A stretch of 64,000 nucleotides of DNA from Akanthomyces muscarius (Eukaryota > Ascomycota > Sordariomycetes > Hypocreales > Cordycipitaceae). The notes beneath the pieces were generated by a model. It was not told the DNA's origin. It did no database searches and saw only the letters and a program-made list of their open reading frames with translations. Shown piece by piece: positions 53,785 to 64,000 of this stretch. The stretch is taken from contig NC_079246.1 of NCBI RefSeq assembly GCF_028009165.1, positions 1,488,001 through 1,552,000 on the forward strand, in the 5' to 3' direction. Made by a program: the position numbers and the translations under genes. How positions within the stretch are numbered: position 1 is the stretch's first letter; each line of letters begins with the position of its first letter.

Positions 53785-55837
53785 ATGGGTCAAACCCTTT
53801 CGGAGCCGGTGGTCGACAAGGTGTGTTTCTTTTTTCTATCTCGACATATTTGAGCTTTGCATTTCCCGCTGCGGGTGGTTTCCGGGTCGACGTGGCGGCG
53901 CTGTTGTGCTGCTGTCTGCGAACCCCTCATAGCTAGGGTCTGTCGCCGGGCAGAGCGCTTTCCACTGTGCTGCGCCAAAGCGTGCGGAGAGGCCTGGGAA
54001 TGACTTTGGGGTCGTTTCTTCATACTTCAATCACGAATATTTGTCGCGGCCATGCTCTCTACGGCTCTCAGAGACGCCGATGCTGCGCATTCACGACTTG
54101 TTGAGCATGGAAATCCCTTCCTCCACGTGCCCCGCACTCAGTCGCACACCACCACAAAGCACTCTTGATACGTTTTACCCGATCACAATTTGTGAAGCCA
54201 TGGACTCGAAACTCTTGAAAACTTGAATTGTGACCAAGCTAATTATTTTTATTTGCTTTCCCGCAGCACTCATCCAAGGGCGAAGATGACCGCCTCCTCT
54301 ATGGCGTCTCCTCCATGCAAGGATGGCGCATCAGCATGGAAGACGCCGATACCACCGTTCTCGACCTGATGCCCACTCCTACCGCCCAAGAGTCCGAAGT
54401 CCACAAGAACGCGCGACTGTCATTCTTCGGTGTATACGACGGACACGGCGGCGAAAAAGTAGCGACCTACTGCGGTGCCAACATGCACAGCATCATCACT
54501 AGACAAGAGTCCTTTAAAAAGGGCGACTACATCCAGGGTCTCAAGGACGGGTTCCTCGCAGCTGATAGAGCCATGCTTGGTGGTATGCTGCCGCCACTAC
54601 CGCACTTATAACTACCCTTCATGACAACTGACACCCATCCTTAGACCCCAAATTTGAGGATGAAGTTTCCGGCTGCACCGCTTGCGTCAGCTTGATTGTT
54701 GGCAACAAAATCTTTGTGGTACGTCTGCAATTCCAGCCAGTGCGGCCTTACCAGAGTATCACAAGCGGTTAACACGCGAAACAGGCCAATGCTGGTGACT
54801 CCCGAGGTGTTCTGGGCATCAAGGGCCGCGCTAAGCCCATGTCCGAAGATCACAAGCCCCAACTTGAGGCCGAGAAGAACCGCATCACTGCTGCCGGTGG
54901 TTTCGTTGACTTTGGCCGTGTCAATGGCAACTTGGCCTTGTCCCGCGCCATCGGTGATTTCGAGTTCAAGAAGGTTGCTGAGCTGCCCCCTGAGTCACAG
55001 ATTGTCACTGCCTTCCCTGATGTTGAGCAGCACGATTTGACCGACGAGGATGAGTTCCTTGTTCTTGCTTGCGACGGTATGTTTTGAATGATCCTCGCCA
55101 CCACATTTACGCCAGTCGACTTGTCCGCGATACTGACTCATCTATAGGTATCTGGGACTGCCAATCGTCTCAGGCTGTTGTTGAGTTTGTGCGTCGCGGC
55201 ATTGCTGCTAAGCAGGACCTCGAGAAGATTTGCGAAAACATGATGGACAACTGTCTGGCTTCCAACTCCGAGACTGGCGGTGTCGGTTGCGACAACATGA
55301 CCATGATCATTATTGCGTTCCTCAACGGCAAGACCAGGGAGCAATGGTACGACGAGATCGCCAAGCGTGTTGCCAACGGCGACGGTCCTTGCGCTCCTCC
55401 CGAATACGGTATGCATACATCACACCCAGTCGACTACTTGCGTTTGGACAATCAGAACTAATCTTCGCTCAGCCGAGTTCCGTGGCCCCGGCGTACACCA
55501 CAACTACGAGGACAGCGACAGCGGATATGAAATGGATGCCGATGGCAAGAACAAGGGCTTTGGTGTTGGTGCGTCTCGCGGTCGAATTATCTTTCTCGGC
55601 GATGGTACAGAGGTTCTTACGGGTTCAGATGATACCGAAATGTTCGATAACGCCGACGAAGACAAGGACCTCGAGAGCCAAGTCTCGAAATCCACGACGA
55701 CCGAAAAGGACGCCAAGGCAGAGCCCTCTGCCCCCGAATCAAAGTCCAACGAGTCCGCCGAATCCAAGCCCGCTCCCGCTTCCGACAGCCAAGAAAAGAA
55801 AGATACGCCTGCCTCGGAAGAGACCAAGAAGGACTAG
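53785..55837 (+). CDS. PTC2: PP2C-type protein phosphatase Ptc2/Ptc3
   Basis: Mn/Mg-dependent Ser/Thr phosphatase of stress-MAPK and DNA-damage checkpoint signalling. Six exons (53785-53820, 54267-54582, 54645-54718, 54785-55076, 55148-55408, 55473-55837) give 447 residues. The start MGQTLSEPV is a family-typical, potentially myristoylated end. PP2C motifs are in order: [19 protein letters not shown] (metal-binding Asp near residue 69), [21 protein letters not shown] (about 143-151), [25 protein letters not shown] (about 228-241) and [12 protein letters not shown]. The tail after residue 330 is acidic and Ser/Glu/Lys-rich. The first intron is 446 nt, the rest are 60-75 nt. The first exon of only 36 nt is conserved in this family. 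Confidence 0.95.
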
Positions 55838-56941
55838 GCGGCCATCTTGACCCGCCAGGATGATGATGCAACGGCCGATCTGGGTGAAAATGTGAAAATT
55901 GAACCCCACGACTGAATGCGTCCATAGCCGCTGTCCCGCCGCATACTTTCTTTGCTTTAATCCACCTTGTCTCGCGCTTCAACAATCTCCATTTCTGGCG
56001 ATGATATCCTCTTGTACCTCTTTTCTTCGATGCTCCTAATGCCTCTTCGAATAGCTGCCAGTAACACAGACCCTGGGATTTGTTGGAAGGAGCAGTGTCG
56101 GTTTTTCGTTAGACATGACATATATATATTTTCCGTGGCACCCCTCCAACTGCAGCACACGCCAATCAGGAATCGAGGAAGACGCAATGTGATTTCGGGA
56201 AAACGAGCAAATTTTTATGCTAAAGGACGGCGGCGGTTTTTTTTATTTTTCTCTTGAGACGATGATATGACCTTTAGAAGAGGAGAGAGATGACGACCTG
56301 CAAAGATCTCATCCCTGCCCCTCAGAAAGCAAACGAAGACGGAGAGGGGGAGGTAAACAGAGTTAGGAACGAAAGATATCTTTATTATTGCCTTTTTTGT
56401 TGTAAAGAGAGAAGGAAGGATTCCTGGGATTTGTATTTTCCAAGTGCGAAGAAGAAAAAAGCAAAGAACCAACGATTCATCTTTTTCTGGTCACGGGATG
56501 GGATGCTTTCCAATATACGCAATTCTTTTCACTGCACACGACTTTTTCCAAAGTATCCTCGGAAAGGCCCGGTTGTCTACGTTTGGCGTGGATACACAGA
56601 ACCGGAGGAGTGCCTTGATGGCGGTTCGAGGCATCACGCTTCTCAAACGATAAATATCATTGTACTGTTCAAGGGTGCCACACCCCTGCTTAGTTGCACT
56701 CCTTCTATAGCGGGCGTCGTCGCTGTCTCTCCTCTTCTCAACACTTCTCTTTCGCCTTTGAGACGGGACCAAGCTTCCAACCCTGGCTGCAACGTTCCCA
56801 GTCACAAACTCCGTGCTCAAACGCTCGACGCGAAAAGGACTGCGTCGACATCACAACAGAGCGAAAGTACTGTCGTGTTGACGGTTCCTATGTCAAGCGC
56901 AGCCTGCGCCCTCAGAATGGCAGCACAGCGCCGCGTTCCAG
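55838..56941. other. Intergenic region between PTC2 and an APH-like fragment
   Basis: PTC2 3' region and AT-richer sequence leading to the phosphotransferase fragment. The frame at 56290-57057 shows no motif. No intact gene is seen. Confidence 0.5.
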
Positions 56942-57244
56942 GGCTCACTGTGCGTACCGCGCCTTGGCAACGAGCGTATGCTGAACGAGGCTGCTGCCCT
57001 GCGATTCATCGCCAAGAATACAGATATTCCGGTGCCAAAGGTGCATGCATGCTTTGAGGATGAAGAGGCATTGCTGAAGATGTTGTACGAGAATGAGGCC
57101 CTGGAGGGCTGCGACGTACGGCAATGCAGGCGTGACAAGAAAAGCAGCATGTCCAATCGCGCATTGGTACAGTGCATGACCCCCAGTCCACAAGTTTCCC
57201 CTGCACGACCTGGTGCGTGCATGGTGCGAGGCCACCGAATCTGA
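56942..57244 (+). pseudogene. Fragment of an APH-like phosphotransferase gene
   Basis: The frame reads GNERMLNEAAALRFIAKNTD followed by IPVPKVHACFEDEEALL. It matches the start of fungal aminoglycoside-phosphotransferase-like kinases (EAxxLRFIxxNTxIPVPxVxxxF). The block then degrades. The expected lobe-linker, catalytic HGD/N motif and DxD are missing, and no continuation is seen in other frames before the PPR gene 270 bp away. The upstream ATP-binding strands are not recognisable either. A missed intron could hide a few residues, but the rest of the roughly 300-residue domain has no room. The edges are approximate. Confidence 0.6.
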
Positions 57245-57514
57245 CCGTGTCAAGTCGGGTTGAGAGTTTCTCTTTGTCACTCTCCGTGTACCGAGCGCCT
57301 ACACTGGGCATGACTACCAATCTAGAGATGCACCTCTTTCACTGCTGAAGGTATATATAACTTCACTCTCAAGTGAGCTCTCAATGTAGAGGGGGTATCT
57401 AGATTTCTTCCTATTTTTAAATATCCTGGCCTTCTATACAACTATATTACAATGATGCCGTTGCGCTTTCCTTTACATGGTAAAAAAAAAAGTCCCTTTC
57501 TGCTCCTTGGTTCT

Positions 57515-60031
57515 TCAATGCAATGAGTTAAGATATTGTACAAGCGGATGATTTCCGCTACGCTTCTCGCCGGCTTCTTGCCCGGCGGGTGGCTCTTTGG
57601 CAGCCTCGTTCTTGGATGCTGTCTGAGTGGAAGATGAAGGTGGTGGTGGTGATGATGATGTCGATTCTTCAGTGTGGCTGGCTGGTGTAGTCACTGATTC
57701 GCTCTTTGGAGTGCCGTTTTTCTTGAGCCAGGGTGGCTTTACATGCTGGTTGTAAACCACCATGCGGCGCGTATCAAAGGCGCAGTCTAGGCGCACTTCT
57801 ATCCGCCCTTCTGGGCCATCCCCCGTGACGTCCGCGAGCGAAATCGTCACCGCCGGCTCATCGATGCCGGTTTCCTGCGCATCCCCCTTTTCTGCCGCAA
57901 CTGCAGCAGAGGTAGCCGCCTCGTGCTGGCGGTCCAGTGCGAGCGCGGCACGGAGCACGTCGACAAGCTTGTCCGCCGGCATGTAGCCCTCCGTGGCATC
58001 GCGCATCGCCGCCTCGACGGCCCGGACGGCATGGGCCTTGGCCTCGACGGGAGTCTTTTTAAGAGCGCTCGCCATGCTACGCGACAGTAGCCGCGGGCCG
58101 CGCGTCCGCCAAAAGGCGTCGTCGTCGACTTTGCCGAGCATAGCTTTGGAGACGGATGTACGGGCAGCGCGGACAAGAAGCGCCCGCTCTTTGACAGCGT
58201 AGAAGACGACGGCGCCAAGCGCGGCGGCGCTGCGCGTGCCGAGGCAGAGGTTGACGAGGTTGTGGTAGATGGCCCCAGATATGGCACGTTCGCCAAAGGC
58301 ATCGTGTGGCGCGACAGGCATGCGGTCCAACGCCCACAACACCGTGTCCCAATCGCGGACGTGTGGCTGCGCGCAGTGCTCCAAGATGAGGCTGAGCGTG
58401 CCGCTGCTCATAGTCTTCCCGTGCTCTGCCAAGCGGTCGATCAATATTCGGTAGTCGTGGTAGCGTTTGCTGGCGGCGGGCGTTTGGTGGAATGAGAAGA
58501 ACTCGCGCAGTACAGCGTCTGTGGAGGCGTCAGTCAGCCATGTCGGGCCGAAGCGCACGAGTTGCTTGTTGAGAAAGACTGGCAGCGTCTCGCCGGCGCG
58601 GAAGGCCTGATAGGCGAGGGTGCCGGCGGTGATGACGCTGACGCCGCGTCGCGTGCCCGGGTCCTCGAAAAAGCCCAGGTCGAACATGGCGGCTTCAACC
58701 TGCAGCCGCGTGTCGTCGCGCTGCACGAGCTGTAGGAAATGGAGCCATGTACGCGTGTTGGGGTAGAAGCAGCGTTCTCTCATTTTGATGAGCACTCTGT
58801 GGAAGAAGCGCACGTCATGCTTATAGACGTAGCAGTCAAAAAGGATGTTGAAGGCGTCCGTGTCCAGCGGCACACCCCATTTCTCTGCTTGTGACAAGAG
58901 ACGCTCGGCACTGGCCCGGTGGCCGCCATGCGTAGACATGAATTGCAGGGCCATTTTGAGAACCGGTGTTGTGATGTAGCTGCGTGCCGACGGATCTTCA
59001 AATGCATCCATGATCATCCGTACACGGATCCCGTCTGTGTGAATTCCGTAGTGGTAAATGGGTAGCGTCGACCCAGGCTTCAGGCGTCCATAGACCAACG
59101 ATTTGATGAATACATCAAATGCTTCCTGCGTCCAGTGCTCCGGCCGCGGCGTCTTTTCATACGCAGAATCAATCCAGTAATGCTGCTCTTTGTGGACCCA
59201 GATATTGTCCAGCTGGTCAGGAGGTACAAAAGAGCCTCCGTCTTGGGCGTTCTCGATGACAGGCCAGAGGCGCTGGGCCGCATAGTCAAAGCTGGTCACC
59301 TCGCCCAGCTTGAAAATCTCCACGTCCTTGCACACGGCGATGAGTTCGTCTGCCGCCTTGGCGAGCACCGGGCCCTGCCCTCGTAGCACAATGGCCGTCG
59401 AATTTTCCCTGTCGCCCGTCATGCGCAGCCGGGCTGCCAGTCCGGTACGCGCCTCTACGTAATCGACGCTCTTGCTGCTTGACACATCAAAGTCCCATGC
59501 CTTTGGAAGCACAATGCGCATGGCGTGCATGGCGGGCTTGTTGCCTCGCGGCTGCGTCATGTGCTTCAGGAGGCCAAAGGTATCGGCCGCGTCGCGGCGG
59601 CGGGCCTTGCCTCCCTTGCGCGCGAGGATCTCTTCGCCAACTCGAATGCGTGCGATGCGTCGGGCTCGTCTCAGACTCAAATTTGTGGCCTCGGCCGTGG
59701 GATACCGTCGAGAGGGCGGGATGTAGGCTGTGCCAAGCATTTCATTGATGGCCTCCTCGATCTCGGGGCTTCTGTCTCGATACGCATAGCGGATTTCGTT
59801 GTTTCGGGCCAAATTCGAGTGCGCTACTTCGGCCGTGACAATGTTGCTCGCTTCCGTGTCTTTCCGGTCGGCAGAGGCTGCTGTGCTGTGCGCTGTCGAG
59901 GAGCTCAGGTGTAGAGAGCGTTGAACGTTTTGCTGTCTTCTGCTGTTCGGGCTCAATGCGGCTGCACTAAACCGAGGTGCACCGAGCCGGATGGCTCGCG
60001 CCCTCAATAGTGCCGTGACTCCCGCATACAT
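57515..60031 (-). CDS. Large mitochondrial PPR-type protein
   Basis: One frame of 838 residues without introns. The amino end (MYAGVTALLRARAIRLGAPR, then Ser/Arg-rich) is a good mitochondrial presequence. Helical-repeat sequence fills the middle, with PPR-like units such as WGVPLDTDAFNILFDCYVYK and RCFYPNTRTWLHFLQLVQRD. Fungal proteins of this layout act in mitochondrial RNA processing or translation; the target RNA cannot be told. A low-complexity Ser/Pro/Thr tail precedes the end GNHPLVQYLNSLH. Its start at 60031 is divergent from the aminotransferase gene, 1.04 kb away. The family is large and diverse, so the assignment is at family level only. Confidence 0.78.
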   Translation of the reverse strand: MYAGVTALLRARAIRLGAPRFSAAALSPNSRRQQNVQRSLHLSSSTAHSTAASADRKDTEASNIVTAEVAHSNLARNNEIRYAYRDRSPEIEEAINEMLGTAYIPPSRRYPTAEATNLSLRRARRIARIRVGEEILARKGGKARRRDAADTFGLLKHMTQPRGNKPAMHAMRIVLPKAWDFDVSSSKSVDYVEARTGLAARLRMTGDRENSTAIVLRGQGPVLAKAADELIAVCKDVEIFKLGEVTSFDYAAQRLWPVIENAQDGGSFVPPDQLDNIWVHKEQHYWIDSAYEKTPRPEHWTQEAFDVFIKSLVYGRLKPGSTLPIYHYGIHTDGIRVRMIMDAFEDPSARSYITTPVLKMALQFMSTHGGHRASAERLLSQAEKWGVPLDTDAFNILFDCYVYKHDVRFFHRVLIKMRERCFYPNTRTWLHFLQLVQRDDTRLQVEAAMFDLGFFEDPGTRRGVSVITAGTLAYQAFRAGETLPVFLNKQLVRFGPTWLTDASTDAVLREFFSFHQTPAASKRYHDYRILIDRLAEHGKTMSSGTLSLILEHCAQPHVRDWDTVLWALDRMPVAPHDAFGERAISGAIYHNLVNLCLGTRSAAALGAVVFYAVKERALLVRAARTSVSKAMLGKVDDDAFWRTRGPRLLSRSMASALKKTPVEAKAHAVRAVEAAMRDATEGYMPADKLVDVLRAALALDRQHEAATSAAVAAEKGDAQETGIDEPAVTISLADVTGDGPEGRIEVRLDCAFDTRRMVVYNQHVKPPWLKKNGTPKSESVTTPASHTEESTSSSPPPPSSSTQTASKNEAAKEPPAGQEAGEKRSGNHPLVQYLNSLH

Positions 60032-61075
60032 GGGCGTGCTACGCCGGGTTTATGTGACTTGCGATATTCATGAGTGTGGTGCCGCTGGAAAGCTTGGCAT
60101 CCGAAAGTTTCGCGATCCCAGTACCGCCGGGGCGTCACGTGCAGCCTCTGGATGTAAGAGAAAATGCGACCGCTGCGGGTTTAACAGTACTATTTTGCAA
60201 GGACTTGATCATGTAAACGGTGTCTCGAGATTGAATTAATTTGCATCCGTCTTTTCATTTTTTTTTTGCTCAGCGTGTTTCATATGTGTGCATAATCGAT
60301 CATCGGTACAGCGCTTGTTTCGGGGCTCAGACTGAGCAAATAACCGTTTTTTTTCGCACGCATTCCAGCAATTAATCTACGAGGTGTAAGAAGTAAATAA
60401 ACCAACAGAAACATAAGCATCAACTTGGGCTAAATGGAATGATAATTATCCTTGTCAATACAGTTTACGGAAAGCTTGAGAGGTACTCAGTAGCACCATT
60501 GTCCTGGACGGTAGGGGGTGTGTCTACACAGACTGGCGTGAGAGCCTCGTTTCTGGCAGACCGCAACTTTGTTTGTTTGTTCGCACATAGGTATGCAGGC
60601 AAACAGGGGATGTCACTGTCATCATGTACTTGCCTGACGCTTCTTGGGACCAGCGATGGCCATCATAAACGATCCCTGTGGTGGGGATAACTCTCCACGT
60701 TTGAAGAAAGAAAGTTTGGCTGGTCAGGAAGCACCGTCCCTCGGTGGATGTAGATAGGTAGTTAGATATGCTTGTTTTGGAATAGGGCTCTCGGAGGGCG
60801 CATTCCGAATGTGAGCCCGATACAACGCCATGCCCCCGCCTTGCAAGCCAATCGCACTACACCAAGCCCCCGAGGGACAACAGCCCAACCTGCCTTCACG
60901 CCTGTACGAATGACCAGATCCCCAACCTTGGCGTCCGGGGTCTGACCGATATCGCAAGATAGTGTTACGAGGATGGCAAACGTGGGGAATGATATCAACC
61001 CCTCTTTCGCCATTACCTGCCATGGCCGTGGCTGCCAGTAGTCTGTCAGTTCCAACAATTGAGTGAGCCGGCAAA
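60032..61075. other. Divergent promoter region PPR protein/aminotransferase
   Basis: Shared upstream region of two genes with mitochondrial presequences. A GTCACGTG box (60134-60141) lies 103 bp upstream of the PPR start codon. AT-rich sequence is found at 60230-60440. No gene is seen. Confidence 0.55.
60134..60141. promoter_or_regulatory. GTCACGTG E-box (Cbf1-type)
   Basis: GTCACGTG matches the known binding core of Cbf1-like bHLH factors, which control respiratory and methionine genes in yeasts. It lies close to the PPR gene start. Binding is inferred from the motif only. Confidence 0.4.
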
Positions 61076-62858
61076 ATGGCAGTTTCCCGACCGCTTCTAT
61101 CCCTGCGATATCAAGCCACGACCAATAGCTTGAGATTGCCATGCCAAAGAGCGACGAGGTTGGTGGCGTCATCCCCACGGTGGGTTGCTCCTCGTTCTGT
61201 CTCGACTGTTACAGCTGCTGTGCCCGTAGACAATGAGCCGATCCCCGTCGCAAAAAGTGCGGTGCTGCACAGGAGCATCAAAGCAAACCCGATGCAAGTA
61301 GTGGCAGCAAAAGGAACACGCATGCGTTTTTCCAACGGGCATGAAATGGAAGACACTACCTGCGGGGCTTCGGTGGCCTGTCTGGGTCACGGAAACGAAA
61401 GAGTTCGGCAGGCCATGATCGACCAGATGGACAAGTTTTATTATTGCAACTCAATGTTCTTCGGTCATCAAGTGGGGGAAGATCTTGCGGACGAGCTTGT
61501 CAACGGCACAGGCGGCGCCATGGCCAAGGCCTATATCATGTCATCTGGTCTGTCCTGTCCCCGACGTGCGACGAACATGACCAACTGACGTCATTGCAGG
61601 GTCCGAAGCTATGGATGCAGCTATGAAAATGGCACGGCAGTACTTCGTGGAATCGAGTCCTAAGCAGTCCAAGCGTATTAATTTCATTGCGCGAGAGGGC
61701 TCGTATCATGGCACAACCCTTGGCGGACTGTCAATGAGCGGTCATGTTGGCAGGCGAAGCTTGTTTCTGGACATGCTGCTGCCCAACGTGCATCGAGTGT
61801 CCGCATGCAATGCTTACAGAGGTATGAAGCCGGGCCAAACGACCGAGGAATATGTCGAGCAATTGGCGGATGAGCTTGACAAGAAGTTTCAACAAGTCGG
61901 TCCTGATACAGTTTGTGCGTTTGTTGCCGAACCAGTTGTCGGAGCGGTAAGTCTTGATTGTTCGGCAGTTTGAAGATGCATACTGACAGGCCTTTTGCGC
62001 TGACAGACACTGGGATGTGTCCCCGCCGTGCCTGGCTACTTCAAGGCCATGAGACGGGTATGCGATAAATACGGCGCGCTCCTGATTTTGGATGGTTCGT
62101 GTTCTCCGCATTCAGAAAGTGCAGATATCTAACTACTTCACAGAGGTCATGTCTGGCATGGGTCGTTGCGGATCATTGCACGTATGGCAGCAGGAAGGCG
62201 TGGTGCCTGATATACAGACCATGGCAAAAGGGCTGGGAGGCGGATTTGCTCCAGTGGCGGGGATGATGATCAATCACCGCGTCGCAGATGCTCTGATGGC
62301 AGGAACCGGGTTCGTTCACGCGCAATAGTTTGTTTCCAAAAGACTGCTAACAGGTTGTCAGGGCCTTTTCACATGGCCACACATATCAGGGCCATCCGAT
62401 TGCCTGTGCTGCTGCATTGGAGGTGCAGCGCATCATCCGCGAGGGTAGTCTTGTCGAAAATGTCAAGCGAACAGGAGGGATCTTGGGGGGCCTTTTACAC
62501 AAGGAGCTTGACGGCCATCCAAACGTCGGCAATGTACGAGGAAAAGGCCTCTTTTGGGGTGTAAGTGCAACTGCCAGCCTACGCATGACAAATATGCTGA
62601 CGAACATTCAAGATTGAGTTTGTGAAAGACAAGGAGAATAAAACGCCGTTCCCAGTGACGGCCGGCATAGCCAATGCAGTGCATACGACAGGTCTGATGG
62701 ACATGGGCATCATGCTGTATCCTGGGACGGGCACGATGGACGGCGTTGACGGTGACCATGTGCTGGTGTCTCCCGTTTACACGAGCACGGAGGAAGATGC
62801 CTCGAGAATTGTGAAGAAGATAAAGGAGACTGTGGACATGACGTTTTCTAGGGTATGA
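61076..62858 (+). CDS. Class III (PLP) aminotransferase, mitochondrial
   Basis: PLP-dependent transaminase of the acetylornithine/ornithine/GABA fold. Six exons (61076-61547, 61600-61946, 62007-62094, 62144-62309, 62362-62560, 62613-62858) give 505 residues. A long basic presequence with RSVSTVTAAV comes first. Then GHEMEDTTCGASVACLGHG, YIMSSG-SEAMDAAMKMARQY, FIAREGSYHGTTLGGLSMSG, LLILD-EVMSGMGRCGSLHVW and MAKGLGGGFAPVAG follow. The Schiff-base lysine is near residue 330 and the PLP-binding Asp near 302. HTYQGHPIACAAALEV and VRGKGLFWG complete the fold. The substrate is not clear. Three of five introns begin GTCTGT or GTTCGT, unlike the GTAAGT/GTATGT type elsewhere in the window. Confidence 0.92.
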
Positions 62859-64000
62859 ACCAGACTCGGAGTTGTCTACTCCGAAAATGTCCGGTTTAGC
62901 CACGGTGACGGTCAAGTGCGACGAGGCACCAACAGTGCGATAATGGTAATATGGGTGTTTCAGCAAGAATTGACCAAATTGTGGCAGGAATTCCAAAGAA
63001 GGATGTCGGATTTCTCATATGGCAACGCTTAATCGACAATAAAATTTAGATTTAAGAGAAATTGTACAACGAGAAACTTGCCGTGCTTGTTGTTGTACAG
63101 GGTGGCTGGATGACAGAAAGCTGGCCTGGCCTTGCCTCAGCTCAGCCACAGGTGACCTTTACAGTGCTGCGAAAGCCGTTCCAGCGATGGAATACAAGAT
63201 GCCAAAGATGCGTTTTGTAATAATGCCGGTGCAGCATGCTTGCATGCTAGTTAGGTATGTAACTTCCACTTCCAAGGCCACCCCCCCTGCAGCTCAGCCG
63301 CTAAGACTGTGTACCTGAGCGTGCCGAGCTGACAACTGAGAAGCTGAACTTGCAGGCATTCATTAATTACATCATGACTGGCTCTGCACCGCCGCGCTGC
63401 TGCCCCACTTGGCCACTTCACTTTCAGTGCACTAGTCGACCGCTTTCAGTGGGGTCTCACAGCCTTTGGCGACCTGTCTCGGCGGTCTTTCAGTGCTCCA
63501 TCCACTGTAAACGTACCACTGACAGCTCCAACCAGACCACCTGCACCGGCGCACTTGGCATTGGCACCCGCCACCATCGTCCGCTCCACGACTGACGACT
63601 TCCTTGTTTGTGCTTGTTGCAACTTTTCTGCTTCTCAACCCTGACGATCCAAAATCTTGGTTCGACTGGTGTCGAGTTTCCCTTCTTCTATTCATCGTTT
63701 TCATTTCCTACTGCCGGTGTAAAGCGTCAGCGCCGATTTTCTTTTTCTTGCGCTGGTTTCTGCTTCCTAGCCAAAGTCGATCGGGTACCCCTCTGTCTTT
63801 GAGACTGATCGGCCACTGAAAACTGCGGTTCCCCGATCGCTGAAAGCGTCATTGTCCGACATCAAACCGCACGGCAGCTTCTCACGCCGCGGCGTCCTTG
63901 CTACCTCTGCAGACGCAATCTTGCCGACTCCAACCGCGATTGATCTTATTTTCGTTTTTGACAAGCCCGATATTGCTAGCAGAACAACGACTCGACTGCA
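62859..64000. other. Right-edge region, likely upstream of a gene outside the window
   Basis: Aminotransferase 3' region, then a pyrimidine-rich stretch from about 63600 that looks like a promoter/leader for a plus-strand gene beyond 64000. A cluster of CAGTG elements lies at 63425-63521. No gene start was found with confidence. Confidence 0.5.
63425..63521. promoter_or_regulatory. Cluster of CAGTG/CCACTG elements at the right edge
   Basis: CAGTG begins at 63425, 63447 and 63491, each preceded by TTT, and its reverse complement CCACTG at 63502 and 63516. GCTTTCAGTGGG at 63442 also occurs at 9262 in the array upstream of SWE1. A shared regulator is possible but not shown. Confidence 0.35.

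Noticed and set aside
1..64000. CRISPR arrays, bacterial operons, prophage or plasmid features
   Set aside because: Gene structure, introns and tRNA types show nuclear fungal DNA; no regularly spaced repeats of the CRISPR kind were seen.

Overview
The window is nuclear DNA of a filamentous ascomycete, most likely a sordariomycete of the order Hypocreales. The protein genes carry short GT-AG introns (about 45-110 bp) with CTAAC-type branch sites. The gene set is ordinary fungal housekeeping (ATG7, DCD1, SWE1/wee1, complex I 24 kDa subunit, CCZ1, AXL2, PTC2). tRNA genes, 5' leaders and gene spacing also look fungal. The species cannot be named from the sequence alone.

Layout, left to right. 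The last exon of PMP3 sits at the left edge, convergent with ATG7 (minus). Then come a tRNA-Glu gene and the dCMP deaminase DCD1. A 4.6 kb gene-poor stretch leads into the Wee1-type kinase SWE1. It is followed by a DAO-family FAD oxidoreductase, the complex I 24 kDa subunit convergent with a kelch-repeat protein, a single-pass Ser/Thr-rich membrane protein, a CorA-like membrane protein and CCZ1. At 29.8-33.9 kb two tRNA-Leu(AAG) genes in inverted orientation flank a five-exon gene that I do not recognise. Then come a secreted RlpA-like (double-psi beta-barrel) protein, 4 kb without a recognisable gene, a 2EXR protein, a METTL21-type lysine methyltransferase and AXL2. Two tandem Gag-like genes, PTC2, a phosphotransferase (APH-like) gene fragment, a large mitochondrial PPR-type protein and a class III aminotransferase with a mitochondrial presequence complete the window.

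The most unusual signal is in the two tRNA-Leu(AAG) genes. Besides the normal 15-nt anticodon-loop intron, each has a 53- or 56-nt insertion in the D-loop. Each insertion begins GTATGT or GTAAGC, carries CTAAC or TTAAC 10-12 nt before its end, and ends in AG. Removing GT...AG from both leaves the same well-formed 82-nt class II tRNA-Leu, with 7-bp acceptor, 3-bp D stem, 5-bp anticodon stem, variable hairpin and T arm. The tRNA parts of the two genes are nearly identical, while the D-loop insertions have diverged except at splice-like positions. This looks like a spliceosomal-type intron in a pol III tRNA gene, an arrangement I do not know as described.

Other points of interest are two Gag-only genes that look domesticated, a GC-AG intron that carries a C24 tract, a C23 tract in the PTC2 leader, a helically spaced CAGTGG array upstream of SWE1 with a related cluster at the right edge, and the unrecognised gene between the inverted tRNAs. 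All exon boundaries were read by eye from splice signals and frame, without transcripts.
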